Shown piece by piece: positions 14,332 to 29,096 of a DNA stretch of 64,000 bases. Position 1 is the first letter of the stretch. Each line of letters begins with the position of its first letter. The translations under genes and the position numbers were made by a program. The notes under the pieces were generated by a model. It was not told the DNA's origin and ran no database searches. It saw nothing but the letters and a program-made list of their open reading frames with translations. The DNA lies in contig OZ025267.1 of assembly GCA_964019165.1 (NCBI GenBank), positions 3,435,650-3,499,649 of the forward strand, read 5' to 3'. This DNA is from Mastigias papua (Eukaryota > Cnidaria > Scyphozoa > Rhizostomeae > Mastigiidae).

Positions 14332-15287
14332 AGTGCAGCATAGGGGGCAGGGAAGTTGAGGCCCCCTAGACATTCTACAGGGGACTGGCCTCTCTAGAAA
14401 GCACGGTTGGCTAAATAAATAACTAGTCAGAATACTCATCCAGGCATGTCTAGTCTCATATTTACACTGAAATGCTGAAAATAATATCTAGTTATTTATC
14501 TAGTTAGTCATAAAACACTTTGAAAAGAGTAATACAAACAGCTTTCATTATTGGGAATTTTGGCGAAGTACCAAATTTATATTGTCTTTGTAGCTAGCTA
14601 AGGCGCATCCGGTTACAAACAGGGGACAAAGGGACCTAGTATCTGCAAAATCAAACATAAGTCATTTATGAATGACTTCTTGATTACATGTTGAATAGAC
14701 GGTTTACGTAGCAAAATACTACGTGCATACAAATATTTGCTGACTAAGTTCAAGTATATTTACCAAATCCCCAACAATACCAACAATACTCCTATAATTA
14801 TTGGACAACAGGCAGAAGCTGATAACTTTATTTGCGTTAGCTTCAGTATTGACGTAAGCCTTCAGATAATACTTGTCACCACAACAGCTTGGGTAGATAG
14901 ACGTAAGAACTGGCAAATTTGATTACATTTCGTGATGAATAGGGTATGCTAAAAGGCGGAATTTGAAACTAAGCAAATGATGGTAAAGGCAATGGTGTAG
15001 GAACCCGAGGGGGACACTGAGCGTACGCCTCCCAAATGCATACAAATATTCAAAAAGTGCCATCAGAATGCTAAAATATGACTGTCATCTATAGAAAAAT
15101 TATACACAAAGCATTAGGAAAGTCCCTCTTTATTTGCTTTCATATAAATCAACTTTCCTTGCACTATAACCCTTCCTAGGCCATCCAAGCTCTTCTCTGT
15201 TTCCAATAAATCTATCAGAGGAACAAGGAATTTTAAGGAGCAGTCAAGATTTAGGTATCAGTCTGTAACAAGGTCTTCATCACCCTC

Positions 15288-15350
15288 CTCTGCGGTGGGG
15301 GCTTATTCGAGGGGGCATATTTTCGCGGGAACCAAGTCGAGGTGCTACGG
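15288..15350 (-). mobile_element. Right end of a CCGTA-type element (fragment)
   Basis: gcggtgggggcttattcgag, then ggtgctacgg followed by TA, is the inverse of a CCGTA-type end. It could pair with the left end at 11538 to bound a 3.8-kb element, but the termini match only loosely, so they may be separate fragments. Confidence 0.45.
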
Positions 15351-16140
15351 TATTTCATAACCCTTTAAGCCATCAATTTTAATAGAATCATTACCAAGTC
15401 AAAAAAAAGAAACTAGGAAGTACTCTATGCTCCATGGAAGTACAGCTGTAGAATATATATACTGCTGAATCATTTGCACAGAGAAATTCTTATAAATTCC
15501 TTGCTTCACAAATATCTACAAAGCAACTAACAAGTAGAAGCCTACATGCTCAGCTACGTCAAGGACAGCTCAGCGTAGAAACCACAAAGCTCACTACACT
15601 AAAGCTCTATTTTGGCAATCTTTTAGCAAAACTTGCCCGTGATTGTAACATTGCTAGGTGGGAGCTCTCAATCCGCAAGGAAAAAAGTAAGAAAATACAT
15701 CATAGGTACTGTTTACGATTTTGATGATCAGCTAATGAGCCTAATAGCTTATTAACAAAAATGTCATCTACGTAGAAAAGCTATTACCTCCCTACCGAGG
15801 GCGAACACAATCTTGTACAAATAATGACCTTTCTGCATGACCTCTGAACGAGAAAATTTGAGAACATAATCCTAAGTACTTTATGAGGATTTCAGCCAGC
15901 GAGCATTGTCTAAAATCGCAAATACTCTTAAAATTAACCGACATAAAAAATAAAATGAATTTTGAGCAAAGGTTACCTGCTAGATGGTTTCACGAGCAAA
16001 TGGGAGATCTATTTATAATCGCATTTTCCGTAGAAAAATCGCTTAGTTTCTGCGAGCATGTTCACTAGCACCGCCCGGGCACCGCCTATTCGAATCTTGT
16101 ACTTCAACATTTGACATGAACATGCAACATTTCGAAAAGA

Positions 16141-16709
16141 GTGCACGTTTTTTATGAGAAACCACTTTATAAGCAACCTGGTACTTAACACGCTAAAATT
16201 TCAGAAACTTTTAGAACTACAACGAAAGAGTTAAGAAACTCTAGAAATTTCTGTGGTATTTCAAAGTTTAGGGTTTGGGAAACATATTTCCTCCACGGAT
16301 TTAACAAGAGTCAACTGAAGTAAATTGTTTGAGAAAGATATGAGAAAGATCCGAGAAAGATATGCGCATTTTATGACAAATAACACATTGGAACCAATGC
16401 CTGGTTCAACGCAAAACTGAACCAATACCCTATCCTTTTCGAGGACAAAAGTGAAGATTATTTAAAGTTTACCGAAATTAACGATGTGGACATGAGGTTG
16501 ATTTAGATTTAGAACCGCACTAACTTCTTCTGTTTGCCATAATGCTAATAATTTGCTATATCCACGCGCTTCATATCGTTTTCAATGCAATCTGTCTCAT
16601 TAAATCCAGAAACTTTTAAAAACTTTTAGAACTAAATGTGGCCAAAAATGAAGAAACTTTTAGTACTAGGCCTTGAGCAAGGCTTCTTATAAAATAAAAA
16701 AAACGTGTA
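16141..16709. mobile_element. MITE, family A
   Basis: gcacgttttttatgagaaac at the left; ttagtactaggccttgagc and aaaaacgtgTA at the right. The interior matches the copy at 29363 closely (tatttcctccacggat, gtgaagattat, gacatgaggttgattt-like). Confidence 0.7.
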
Positions 16710-17117
16710 TCATCATTTACGAGGGCAGTTTCAAGGACTATCACTTTTCAGTTACGGTTTCGAATCACTCTTCGGTTTTATGTTCTGCGATAGGAAGAAA
16801 TAAAGTGCAAGAGCAAGGAAGGGAAAATAAGACAATTTCTGATCAATTAATTTTTTTGTAAACTAATTTTTTTAATGTAAACTACAGTAAACTAACTTTT
16901 TAAATCCTATTTTTGTTTATTTTACCAGGACTACTTGGAAAAGAGTGTAACTATGTATATATATGCATATCACTACTGAAGTATTATCCTGTATAAATAT
17001 TCGAGAATAATAATAATCAATGGGACAGAATATGGAAGTGGAAAGACCGATTTTACACAACGATACAGTCAAATAAATTGGGGAGGTACTACAAACATGG
17101 TACCATTGTCTTTTATC

Positions 17118-17666
<549 letters not shown>

Positions 17667-17989
17667 AACCGATACTGGCAAATTTATCAGTGAAATTTCC
17701 CTAGTTTGTCAAGTCGAGTTTGCGTAATCGAGAGAGAAGTCAGCTAATATGATAAGCCTCTTTAAAACTATTCTCATTTTTTCCATCTTTGACAAACTAT
17801 GCCATACATCCTAAACCAACAAATTCCTTTTATCTCAATACAGGATGTAGTAGTCAAGATTAAGGTGGATTAGAATGTACCCACAAGGAGCCTGGAATTA
17901 CCGGTCGCTTAGTAGTTCATTGGGCAGGTGCCAATAGCATCGTGTGTATTCTAACTGAACATTTGTGTCTCGCAAGTATAGGCTTCATA

Positions 17990-18354
17990 TACACGCCTTT
18001 TTATAAGAAACCTAGCTCAAGGCCTAGTAATAAAAGTTTCTTAATTTCTGGCCACACTTTAGTTCTAAAAGTTTCTTAATTTATTGAAGAAAATTGTAAT
18101 GAAAACGAAAACAAACCGTAAAAACAAAGTCTTTTGCAGTGCCCACAAGGCTTATTGGCTTCTAAGGAAATAAAAGATACTGCAGTGGACAGCATTAGAT
18201 CCTTGGAGAAAAACTGTGTTTCCGAAAATGTAAAAGATGGCACAGAAATTTCTGAAGCTTCTCGGCTCCTTCCTTGTAGCTCTACAAGTCTCTCAAATTT
18301 TAGGCCGTCTAGTACTAAGTTTCTTATAAACTGGTTTCTTATTAAAAGCATCTA
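17990..18354. mobile_element. MITE, family A
   Basis: TACACGCCTTTTTATAAGAA and cctagctcaaggcctagt on the left; ttaggccgtctagtactaag and ttcttataaactggtttc on the right. Its interior is related to the copy at 14007 (gtaaaagatggcacagaa). Confidence 0.65.
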
Positions 18355-19519
18355 CTAGCGTACAAAAGGTTAAAAGAATGAATGAGATAGAGATGATCTC
18401 AATCTACGTCACTAAAATATTAAAGTGAACTATCGCTTAAAAAAGATTACTAGCTATCTATCCAAAGAATGCTACTAATGTCACAACTTTCTAACATATC
18501 CTGTGCGCGCATGTGGGGAAATACTGATAAAGCCACTGCTATTTTCTTAAAGCCTCGTTTACCATTAAGGAAATGAGAGTGATTATTATGTAAATAGAGG
18601 GACCCGGCAGCAACTCTTGTGTAGCGAGAACAGCTTTTCAATGGAAAACAAATGCAAGCCGATGCTTTTCCCAGTGCACTAAAGAACATTGTAACCTAGA
18701 AAGAACTTTGAATCTGATTGCTACTGAAAGTTGTTTCTACCTTATCTTGGTTGAAGCAAATTGGTTAGCTCAATTTTGGATCTCGTCTCTTACGTGTGTG
18801 AAAGCTTTCTTTGCACAGAAATGAAACTGTTTTAGTTCTTCATAACTACATTATCAAAAACGTCGAAAGACTTTCATAATAAGAATGCTTGAGTTTGTAT
18901 AGCAGTAAAATGTGGCACTGACAGAAAGGTATTACACTGGTGGAAATGTTAAGAAAATCACGCGGCCTAAGTTCCAAAACTCACCTTTTTTACGTGTCAT
19001 AAATCGATATTAGCTCATTCTCTGCAAGCTCCTTTACATAGATCGAAACTTTTCTTTGATAATCTTGGTCAACAAAGATCAAACTTTCTATAACAAATAA
19101 TGGTAACCCCTTTTAGCCAATTTACTCCAAAAAAAGTTAAGAAAATCCTAAGAAAATCTCAGCCTCGATTTCACGAAAAGTTAAGAAAATTGAGGCTCAG
19201 ATGAAAGATTGGCTTTCTTATGAAAAAACATGTATATGATCTTGTCGACTTGATTAAGTTTCACAAATTCAGGACTGATCCTTCTTAAATTTTCTATCTT
19301 TTCCCTTAGTCAAGCAATACTTTCTTATACAGTACTTTGATACAAAAAGCGCGCATGTCCACTTAAATCATCAAGGCACTTGCTTCTGTACACGCTTGTT
19401 TTACAAGAATACCTACATTTTACTATGCCACATTTAACTGAGTTTCATACAGATCTGCCGAGAAACACGTGAGTAACTTTTGCTAAGGGTGTAGCACCCC
19501 GTAGCCACGGCCATGACGT

Positions 19520-19573
19520 ACATACATGCGTGCATACATGCGTGCATACATGCGTGCATACATGCGTGCATAC
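19520..19573. repeat. 12-bp minisatellite
   Basis: About four and a half near-perfect copies of catacatgcgtg. Confidence 0.85.
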
Positions 19574-19629
19574 GTGAGTGAATGAAGGCTCAAGTTGTTT
19601 TCATTGCATTATGTTGTTTGTGTGCCGTG

Positions 19630-19957
19630 TGCGCATATGCAATAGTTAGCCTAAAAAATATTCTTAGATTATTCTTAAATTTTAGCGAATTTGAGCATTA
19701 ATAATTCGGTCGATTAAATTTTTGTAATACGAAGTGTGTAAATGTCGCTCCCCGAAGAGTTGCTGAATCATAGGACAATGACTCCTAGACTAGACAAGCG
19801 AACCTCACATTTGTTTTGCTTTCTAGAGAAACTAAAATAAACAAAAAATCCAAGCCTTGATGAAGCTTGAGCCTTGTATTATTCTTAAATTATTCTTAAA
19901 GCTCGCCGAATTTGTGCCTTGATATTCTCAAAGACTATATTCTTAGAAAAGTGTGTC
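19630..19957. mobile_element. MITE, TATAAGAAT type (family B), inverse orientation
   Basis: It carries gaagcttgagccttgtatta, ttcttaaattattcttaaag, and the end tattcttagaaaagtgtg. The interior gagttgctgaatcatagga matches the other copies in reverse. Confidence 0.6.
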
Positions 19958-21212
19958 AACTTCTGTCCAATGAACTCACGCTCAAATAAATATCTCCATA
20001 CGGGCATGCGCACTACTTAGTCTATATTATTTGGCAATACTTTCAATTTGTCTACCTCCCAGGAACTGTCTATCAATGCTATTAAGAGGCACTTTATCTT
20101 GAATGTCAAACTTGAACAGTCAACCTGGTGTTACGTGAAGGGGCTGCACTCAACTTCAAGGGTCTGGATAGCAAGTACTGTATATGCTGTGTAATTATTC
20201 AACGTGAATAAAACTCAGAGCCTGCTTTCATGAGCAAAATTGTCGCACCTTCCAGACTACGGGGGCTGGGAGGTGAGATCAAACTTTCATATACAAAGCT
20301 TTGTAATTCCAATCCTGTGTTTGTATGAGAAAGTAGTTATCCAAGTCGAGTGATATACTACTCTAAACAACAGAGAGAGAGAGAGAGACAAAGTGCCGAT
20401 TCATTGCTTCTTTAAGGAATGCTCCCAAGAACAAGGGAAACCGATTTTAAATCTACCAATTCCATAGCACAATTTTATGCTTTTGATGGTCATATTCAAA
20501 GCCAAAGAATGTTGAGAGATTACGATCTGAGTAAACAATCGCCAGTCCTATATTTGACCTAGCAATAGCAGTTAAATCAGAGTTTTCCCAGGCAGTATGC
20601 TTAAGTGCACAAGTGTATCTTGAGATTTAATGACGTCAAACACCCAACCTAATGTGGCTTAATTGTACAGACAGACGAATAAAGGAATGATTACGATACT
20701 CATGTGGAACATTATTAATCAAGTGCTAGTTTGATAAACGAGACGAAATCACGTAATCAAGAAGGCACCCACGCAACTATTCGCGCAATCGTTGTTTTTA
20801 GAACACTATCAAGGCTTGGGCATAGTCTGAAAGTTGATGGCAGTAATGCGCAAATATGTGCTATAGGACGTACTTGGAGCGACACAAAATCACGCGAATT
20901 CGATACAATGTTGAAATAATGCACAGGCAGGACATTCTCCTCAGTAAATATAGGCATGTTATTTGAATGCCGAGAACTACTCAAAACACTCTGCAGCTCA
21001 TTATCTTTTCGGAAGGAGCGTTATCTCATAGGCGCAGTGTAACAAAAATTAGTTGCTATACCTAAGTTTTAACAATTATGAGAGGAGACATAATATCTAA
21101 AAATAAACGCTAAACTATTATAGAATAAAAAATTCAAATCGATGTATCCTCTTTCCCATACATATATAACTTGTTGAAATAGTGAAGGGTTATTAAGTTG
21201 TTAATCCCATCC

Positions 21213-21351
<139 letters not shown>

Positions 21352-22081
21352 TAATACGTTTACGTATGTTGAGAAATTTCAGTTCGAGTAAGTTCCTTGA
21401 TTACCACAGATTACCAGAAGCTTCATAAGCAAACATTTGGAGACTCTGCACATTAAATCAGATAGATGAGGATCTGCTGTTTAACTCAAACATGTATGAA
21501 ACCAAGGGTGCGTATAGGAGGGCATTGCTTAGTAAAGTATATAGGCCTCGATCAACTATAAATAACTCAAAGCCCCATCTGGCTGTCGACTTTGAATCAA
21601 GGCGAACACGGCAAATCTACAAAGTTAGACACACAATTTGCTGTCATTATATCAGCAAACAATTATAAGATAAGGGAATCGTTTATCTCAAAGTGATCCT
21701 ATTGACTTCAATACCATGCTATGCTTTATATGGGCACAATTAGATATGAAAATGATAGTATAGTCATTCAAGGCAGTATCGTAAGGAACTGCCTTCTGAA
21801 TGTTATTAAATGTAAAACCTCCGTCTGGTCTTTTAAGAAAAGTGTAGAAAGTTGGAGTGGAGAGGACTGCAACTGCAAAAAATCAAGACGTTATATTCAC
21901 TGTGCACTCCTCGTTCTGTTTGTTTGAAAAACAATTTCATTGTATTTCTCGTTTTTTAAGCAATTTCTTTGTATTTTAGAGTGAGTTGCTGGAAATAGTT
22001 GGTCTTAATTAGCTTCATGTATAAAAGCTATGCAAAAACCAACTTTAGACAATATCATATTATTATACTATATTATATCAT

Positions 22082-22229
<148 letters not shown>

Positions 22230-22293
22230 TTTCGTTGCTCAAGCCAGCAAAGCACTGGGACACTTCAAATCTACAAAAACAGGTTCATGGACA

Positions 22294-22731
22294 TACGTTT
22301 TTCTATAAGAAAGTAGTACTCAGCTGCTCAACAAAGTAAGAAAGCCTCGTACTGGATTTCTGAGACCAAAGGAAGTTCAGGTACATTTAAAATTCGAATT
22401 GTCACGCAATCGATAGCCTCTTTTTCTTGATTTTCATAGATTTTCTGGTAATAACGTACTCATTTCAGTACTGCATTTGTGTAGTGCCTGCATATCTGTG
22501 TAACTATGCAGTGTTGCATAAACTCGAATGTTCCTGATAAGTAACTCCTAGGAACTCTTAGTACTGACTGAAATAATGAAAGGCTACTTAAGAACGTGTC
22601 AGTACTGGGCGCAAATGCACTTTCTTTTCAAGCAAGAAACTTGATTATAAATAAGAAAAGGAAGCTTCTGGTTATCTTATTTGTAAAAATAGTTAAGGTT
22701 TTGATTTGCTTTGTTAAAGGCACTGTGCCTA
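22294..22731. mobile_element. MITE-like repeat, family D
   Basis: tacgtttttctataagaaag, then aaagtaagaaagcctcgtac and ggatttctgagaccaaagga at the left. Related words recur at 8522, 27585, 33735 and, inverted, at about 38100. The right end is unclear because family C begins there. Confidence 0.45.
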
Positions 22732-23142
22732 TACACTCTCTTTTTATAAGAACCAGTAAAATTGAGGTTCAGGCTGGCTGTTTTTAATTTTTCCAAAAAT
22801 GTTGAGGCTGAATTGTTCTTACTTTGTTCTTAAATTATTGGAGTGTTGGCAATATAGATGTTACACAATAAACAAGACAACATCAGATGCTTATGAAATA
22901 GGTATTAGTTTTAATAACACCAGCATAAGACAAAAGATATACGTTCTTACAGATCTATAATCCTTGCCAAAAGTTTCGTTACACCTATGGCTTTTTATAC
23001 ACTGATTAGGGTGCTTCAAGGACTTAAAATTGGAAGACATTGTAGAGGTTAACAAGTTTGATATCAGTTTCAAATCGTCTTATGACAATGCTTCAGCCTC
23101 AGCTTGTTTTTACCTTGCTATGTTCTTATAAAAAAGGGTGTA
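22732..23142. mobile_element. MITE, family C
   Basis: TA-flanked: cactctctttttataagaac and gaggttcaggctggctg on the left; cagcctcagcttgtttttac and cttataaaaaagggtg on the right. Only 10 bp separate it from the family E copy at 23153. Confidence 0.65.
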
Positions 23143-23152
23143 TGTGGCGAAA

Positions 23153-23611
23153 TACACGTTTTTTTATATAAAGAACCTAGCTAAAGGCCTAGTTCTAAAA
23201 GTTCCTTATTTTCGGACCTCTTTTTATCAATTTCTAGTACTAAAAGTTCCTTAATAGTTCCGTAATTTTCACTGCACATAGAGTGCCACAAAATGCCAAA
23301 GACGCTAGAAAAGCATTGAGATTCTGAATTTTACCTTTAATTTTGGCTAGAACTCAAGCTCAAAAACACAAATGCGACAGAAAAGTTCTATATATGCAAA
23401 AGCATAATTTCAATCAAGAAGTATCATATCTATTCCATTGATATCATCCAATGTAATGTAATCTTCACTTGCATCTGAGTACAGCACTCGGAATTTGAAA
23501 ATGAAAAGTTCCTTAGGGATTTTTCCTTTAGTAGTATAAGTTCTTTAAATATTTCGGCCTTCTAAATGTAGGTTCCTTATAAAGTGGTTCCTTATAAGAA
23601 AAAAGCGTGTA
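23153..23611. mobile_element. MITE, TATAAGGAAC type (family E)
   Basis: TA-flanked: CACGTTTTTTTATATAAAG with gaacctagctaaaggcctag on the left; taggttccttataaagtggt and aaaaaagcgtg on the right. It uses ttccttat where family A has ttcttata. Confidence 0.65.
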
Positions 23612-24496
23612 GGGTACAGTGCTACAACAGTTGCGTGCAACTCCATTGTTTATACCTTACTTTTGAGTCCCTTTCGCTACCTGTCTCTGATACCGGTATC
23701 TAATTCGGTAATCATGAAAATATGGCTATAACCCCCAAAATACTGGCCTAAACTCACCTTTAATGTCGTGAGGGTGAAAGAGATTAACCAGCTGGTTACT
23801 AAGTCACACCGTCTCTGCGTAGGAGCTAATGCCGTTCAATAGCTTCTGAAGTGCACTTATGAACAATACGGTAGGACTGTAATAAGAGCTCTAAAAACAA
23901 CACATGCCATTAGGTAAGAGTGAACTCATTTGCTCTTCCGGATCCCATTATCATTTGAGCAAACGAATTGTTCTATTGTTAAATCCAACAGGTTGCCTCC
24001 GCTAGATATTCCGTTCAATCATAACAATAACACGAGACTTTCTTTTCAGGTCAAAAGCCATTCACTTTCAGTTTTTGTCTACTTTCAATATATTGCAGTC
24101 TGACAATACTGCATTTAATATAAAGTGGACAGGATGAAAGGGAGTTATCCTGAAAAATGTGCTTGAACATGAAAGCGTTTCCTTTTCAATCGATTGCTTC
24201 AAATGAATGCTGGAAATATTTGCCCTAGCTGAGAAGAATCCAGTGCCAAGGTGCGTTTTGGATTGAAAAAATTCGATACTAGCACCTGCTAAAAAAGATA
24301 AATCTGCCTAAATGTGAGGTACTGTTATCTCCTGCAGCTCACAAAGGTTAAAAATTCATGCTTTTGTGTGACTTGAATGGGAAAATTAGAACCATTACAG
24401 GTATTTGTCTAAGCATAACAGTCAAAGTGCACGGATCCACAGAAGCATATCAAAATACGATGGAGGAAATAGCTATTATGTTTAGGAATAATTTAC

Positions 24497-24674
24497 CTTT
24501 GCCTTTCCGCTACATCATAGACGCCGCAGCAATTGAATGGCCATAGCAACTTACTGCAACAGTTCTGATGTAGTCTAGGCCCAGTTTCGTCATTGAGCCT
24601 TCTTCCTAACAGACTACCAATCCGTTTTTCGAAATGTGCTTCCGACGATACATCTACAGTTAGTGATTGTTCAT
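24497..24674 (-). CDS. Candidate upstream exon of the FGF-like gene
   Basis: A frame reading EQSLTVDVSSEAHFEKRIGS, then Cys-rich NCCSKLLWPFNCCG, ends CAA AG before GTAAAT. Its phase 2 end exactly complements the phase 2 start of the exon at 4221, giving an Arg at the join. A possible acceptor cactttcag precedes it; alternatively the frame runs on to an ATG at 24726. No homology is recognised. The link rests on strand, phase and composition, and implies a 20-kb intron full of transposons. Confidence 0.3.
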
Positions 24675-27579
24675 CTGAAAGTGTATGCTTTCTGGCCGCA
24701 TGGCAACATCTTGGCATGCAGGTCATTTAACGGTACCTCATCGAATTGACTTCTTTCAGTAAAGTAGGGTGCTTTCAGTGCGCTCGGGCCTACTTTAAAT
24801 CTTATCAAACGAACGCTACTGCCTGCAAAACCCTCCTGCAGTACAGTTGCAACGAAACGAGAATACCACAATACAACCGATAACAAAAACACTTGCTTCC
24901 TCCTCAAGACATTTAAAACGAACAATAATGCGAACTCATTTCCGTGTGTTTGGCGGGTAAATCTACAGCGACGACGATTGTCAATCAAAATTATGACTAA
25001 GCATCATACAATCCCCTTGACCGCAAAAGGAAAACGCATTCAGATGCTATCGCCGCACAGAACTCCAAGTAACAATGCATGTTTCTAATTTATTTACCAC
25101 CATTTGAATACAACAAAACGTAATTGTGACGTCTTCTCAATAGTAAAGCTTGCCTTATTTTCACTAGAGGCATCCTGGCGCGTTGTCTAGAAACCTCGAG
25201 GGTCTCATCCGCGCGAAACCTCATTCTATTTGTTTACTTTAAAAGAGCTGTATCAAAATAGGTTCAAAGCAGACGTGTTATTTATAGCAAGTGATAAATC
25301 CCTGTGAAAGTGTCCAAAAGTGGACTGAAATTGAAGTTCTAGGATGTAATTCTGGGCTCGTAATAAATATGAGATATTTACACCCTAACTAGATGAAGGA
25401 CACACGCTTAGACTATCACGAAGTCACCACTGCACAATTCCTCTACAAGCTTTCGTGCCACTACCATTAAGTTACCAATCATTGTTAGTGCATACCAAAT
25501 TGTAAGTTTTCGCTGTCTATCTCATACTTATTGCAGGTTTATCGCATAAGCAAGATCAGCCGTGGTACTGTAAAGCCACTAAACTGAAAGTGATACTTTT
25601 ACGACATTCTGCTGCAAGTACGAAGTGTAATTTCATGCGCATATCAGAAACCAAAATGAACAAAGAGTTAAACTGGAAATAAAACACCTTGTAAGTAGGT
25701 CTGAAAAGCGAATAATATAGTACAACAGTCTAGTTACCTTATGGAGGAGCCTGTCTTTTGAATTCAAATTTCTTTAGAATCTTACAACAGCCACATACCA
25801 GTAATGAAACGTAGACCCTGACTAAGGATATTAATGCCAGAAACTTATGCAAGCAATACCTTACTGCTTTTACACATTATGAAACATACATGTGTGTGTT
25901 TCCTGCTCTAAGACAACCTTTGTACAGAGTGCATGACAAACCAGCACTGAAAAGCAAGTGCTTGGAATTTGCACAATTCGGAATGTTCCTTCTTCGGTCC
26001 AGTTAACTTCTTGCGTCTTGTCTGACTTTCTTTGCTGAGAACCTAAGCGAGATGATTACGTAAACAAAATAGAACTTACCAGTTTAAGTGAAAAAATGAT
26101 CCTCTATCTTATTGCTACTGCTATATGCTCCCTTTCAGATTTCCACGTCTGCTCGTACAATATACATTCAACGTCTGAACAATATTGACCGAGCGCATTC
26201 GATTGTAGCTAGACAAATCGGGCCTATCGCATCCGGTCCGGAACAGGCCTTATAAATATGTCGAATGCTAGGCAGCGAATGCCCTGCATTGGGTGTCTTG
26301 AAAAGATCGAGCCGGAAACAATATACAGCAAGAGAAACAGTTAAATTTAGGACATCTGCGCGAATTCTAACAGCATATGCAGACCTCATCCTGTAAAACA
26401 ATTAAAAGATACAGCACAGATATGCAACTGTTAAAAAGTGGTGCCAGATGTAATGACCTTGCCTACGAAATCATCGAAAAACAATGGCAGTTCTTTGTTT
26501 TCCTAAAAATCACCCATTGTGAGTGTAGTAATACAATATCACATGGCAGACGATACTTATGACTTATGGTGTGGAGGGAAGTGAGAGGTGAGAAGAATTT
26601 CATCTTACAGACTAGTATTTTTAGATGGCCCTTAAAGTATTTATTATTACACGTATTCTTATCAGAAAGTTGTTTGGTTCCAGAAACCCAGTACTGAACT
26701 TTTTACAATTATAAGCAGTCGAGTACAACTTTCCCAAAGACCACTTTCTTATAAAAACAGCGAATTTGTATTATTAAAAAATCTAAATACTACTTAGAAA
26801 CAGTGGGTTGCTAAGTGATGCTGAAGCATATAGTCTCTTTCTGTACGATGATTTTACTACAATCATTGTCAAAAGTCTTGGAACACTCACATTACTTTCT
26901 GACTCCTAGGGTAGACTCTCCTCCCCCCCCCCCAGAACAATGTTGAATTAATCAGGGATTACTCGCAGCAGACACGTCAAAGTTGCTTTCAAATAGCATT
27001 CTAGCAACTAAGCTTTTACTTCAACATTGCTTTAAGGTGGGAGGGTATCACTAGCCGTCAAATTTGACCGACAGTAGCCACCGTGAAATAAACTGCATTA
27101 TCCAATGGATGTTCCAAGGACTTTGGCAGTGCTTGTTTCTTTGTATCTTACTTTTCCAGATGTTCGATCTTCACACCTTTTGGTCGGTTTGTTAATCTTG
27201 TTCCCATTCAGGATTGATTCTACTACAACTAAAATCCTCTACCGTTATCTCTAAAACGACTAATTCTGCACAACGTTTTGAAGAATATACATGTTTAGTT
27301 AGCTTCTCTTCTAGAACACGCATTGCTTCCCTTAGCTTCTAACATGACTGTAAGCAACTTCTAAAAAAACGCATTACTTGTCCTTCCAATATTCATCTGA
27401 AATGAATCCATGGTAGTCTACAATCTGTTTACAATTTTTTTGCCAAATCGATACTTCAGCTTCTTATATTGTATTTTTTTTTAAAATCAGAGTCTCGTCT
27501 GGTTCAAAATCCAACTCTAATCTAAGGATTAATGTTTGCCGTTGCGTCTCTCTTCTCCCCAAAGCGATTTATTTCTTTT

Positions 27580-27955
27580 ACAAGAAAGTGGTTATGTAGG
27601 AAAGCAGTGTTTGACTGCTCAAAAAGTTAAGAAAGCTCAATACTGGATCTTTGAGACCTAAGAAAGTGAATAGGTTCTCATGTACACTTAAAAGTCCAAT
27701 AAGCACACAAGCCAATCATCTCCTGTATTTTTATAAATCTGTATAAATTTCCTGTGTTAATCAAGGTATTTCAATGATTTGATTCTTAAGTGCAAGCCTT
27801 ATTCACATTTTAGTGCTAAACAAACACAAACAATCTTGTTAAGAAACTTTAAAGAAAGTTTTAGTACTGAAATCGTGAAAACACAAAAAAATTTTCAATA
27901 CTGCGCCAAAAACTCTTTAAAATAAAATCTGATACTGACAAAACGTGTCTTCGGC
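27580..27955. mobile_element. MITE-like repeat, family D
   Basis: caagaaagtggttatgtagg, aaagttaagaaagctcaata and ggatctttgagacctaagaa at the left; aagaaagttttagtactgaa at the right. Confidence 0.5.
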
Positions 27956-27998
27956 AAATGAAAAGAGAGAATGGGTTTCCAATATATTAGAAACTCTA

Positions 27999-28431
27999 TA
28001 CGCTATTTTTATAAGGAATCACCTTATAAGGAACCTACATGTAGAACGCCAAAATATCTAAAGAACTTAATGTACTAAAGGAAAATACCGTAAGGAACTT
28101 TTCAATTTGGAAAATGTTTACAACTGCAAACAATCAAGAATTAAGAAGCCAGTTCCATTAATTTGCAGCCAAACCCAGCATAGATTTTTGCTATGCCTTT
28201 GTCAAATGTTTCATGTTTTAATCGGTCTTAAGTTATAGCCAAAATTTAAAGACAAAATTCAGAACTTCCATCTTTACTTGTGTCTGTACCATATGTATAG
28301 GACTGAATATGGAGTGAAAATTAAGGAACCATTAAGGAACCTTTAGTACTACAATTTGACCATCCGAGGTCCAAAAATACAGAACTTTTGGAACTAGGCC
28401 TTGAGCTAGGTTCCTTATAAAAAAGGGTGTA
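27999..28431. mobile_element. MITE, family E
   Basis: TA-flanked: cgctatttttataaggaatc on the left; ggccttgagctaggttcctt and ataaaaaagggtg on the right. Confidence 0.65.
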
Positions 28432-29096
28432 ATACAACTTCACTAAATTTTAGTATATCAAACTTTACTCTAAATTATTTGCATACAATATGTAAGCAGC
28501 AACCCTTAGAATTATGTCGAAATATGTTCTACTGCTCGAGGACAAACTTGAAGTGAAAAATGGGATGAATATGCATGCCTCGCGTAACTCCGGTACCAAC
28601 AATGATTGGAAATGACATCGATGTGTTACTCTATTTCAATAGCAGCTGTGCAGAAAGTCTTCGAAATTTAGAAAGTGTAGGAAAACTGAGACCCTTGAGT
28701 AAAAAATCACCCGCAAAAATATGACTTTTATTAGGATGATACCACAGGACTCCATAATTTAATCACAGTACACCAATTAACGATTTGATTCATATGACTA
28801 GACTATTTCATACTAAAGAAAAGGTGCAGATGTACAAATATATACAGAATAAAAAACTAGCAGTTGTAATACATAGAACTGTAGAATAGATAAAAAACAC
28901 ACGTCAAGGACTTAGGGGAACTGGCTGGAGAGCTGGACAGGCAATGAGGTGGGGGAAAGAGAGGTACCGAGGTAGATTGTAGATGTATGCTAAAATGCAA
29001 AGAGGGAGCATAAGGAGGTACTTCAAAAGATACACTACTTTTTCACCTTATGATACCCGTCACAGTATACAAGAAAAAATAGACTAAACTTTAAAA

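Noticed and set aside
24671..24988. 105-codon minus-strand frame with a hydrophobic stretch, considered as a signal-peptide exon for the FGF-like gene
   Set aside because: No suitable ATG, and the only nearby donor (GAG|GTACCG) gives the wrong phase for the candidate exon at 24497-24674.
26168..26401. 77-codon minus-strand frame in CpG-containing DNA
   Set aside because: It looked mildly protein-like, but I could not identify a motif, a conserved end or splice sites.
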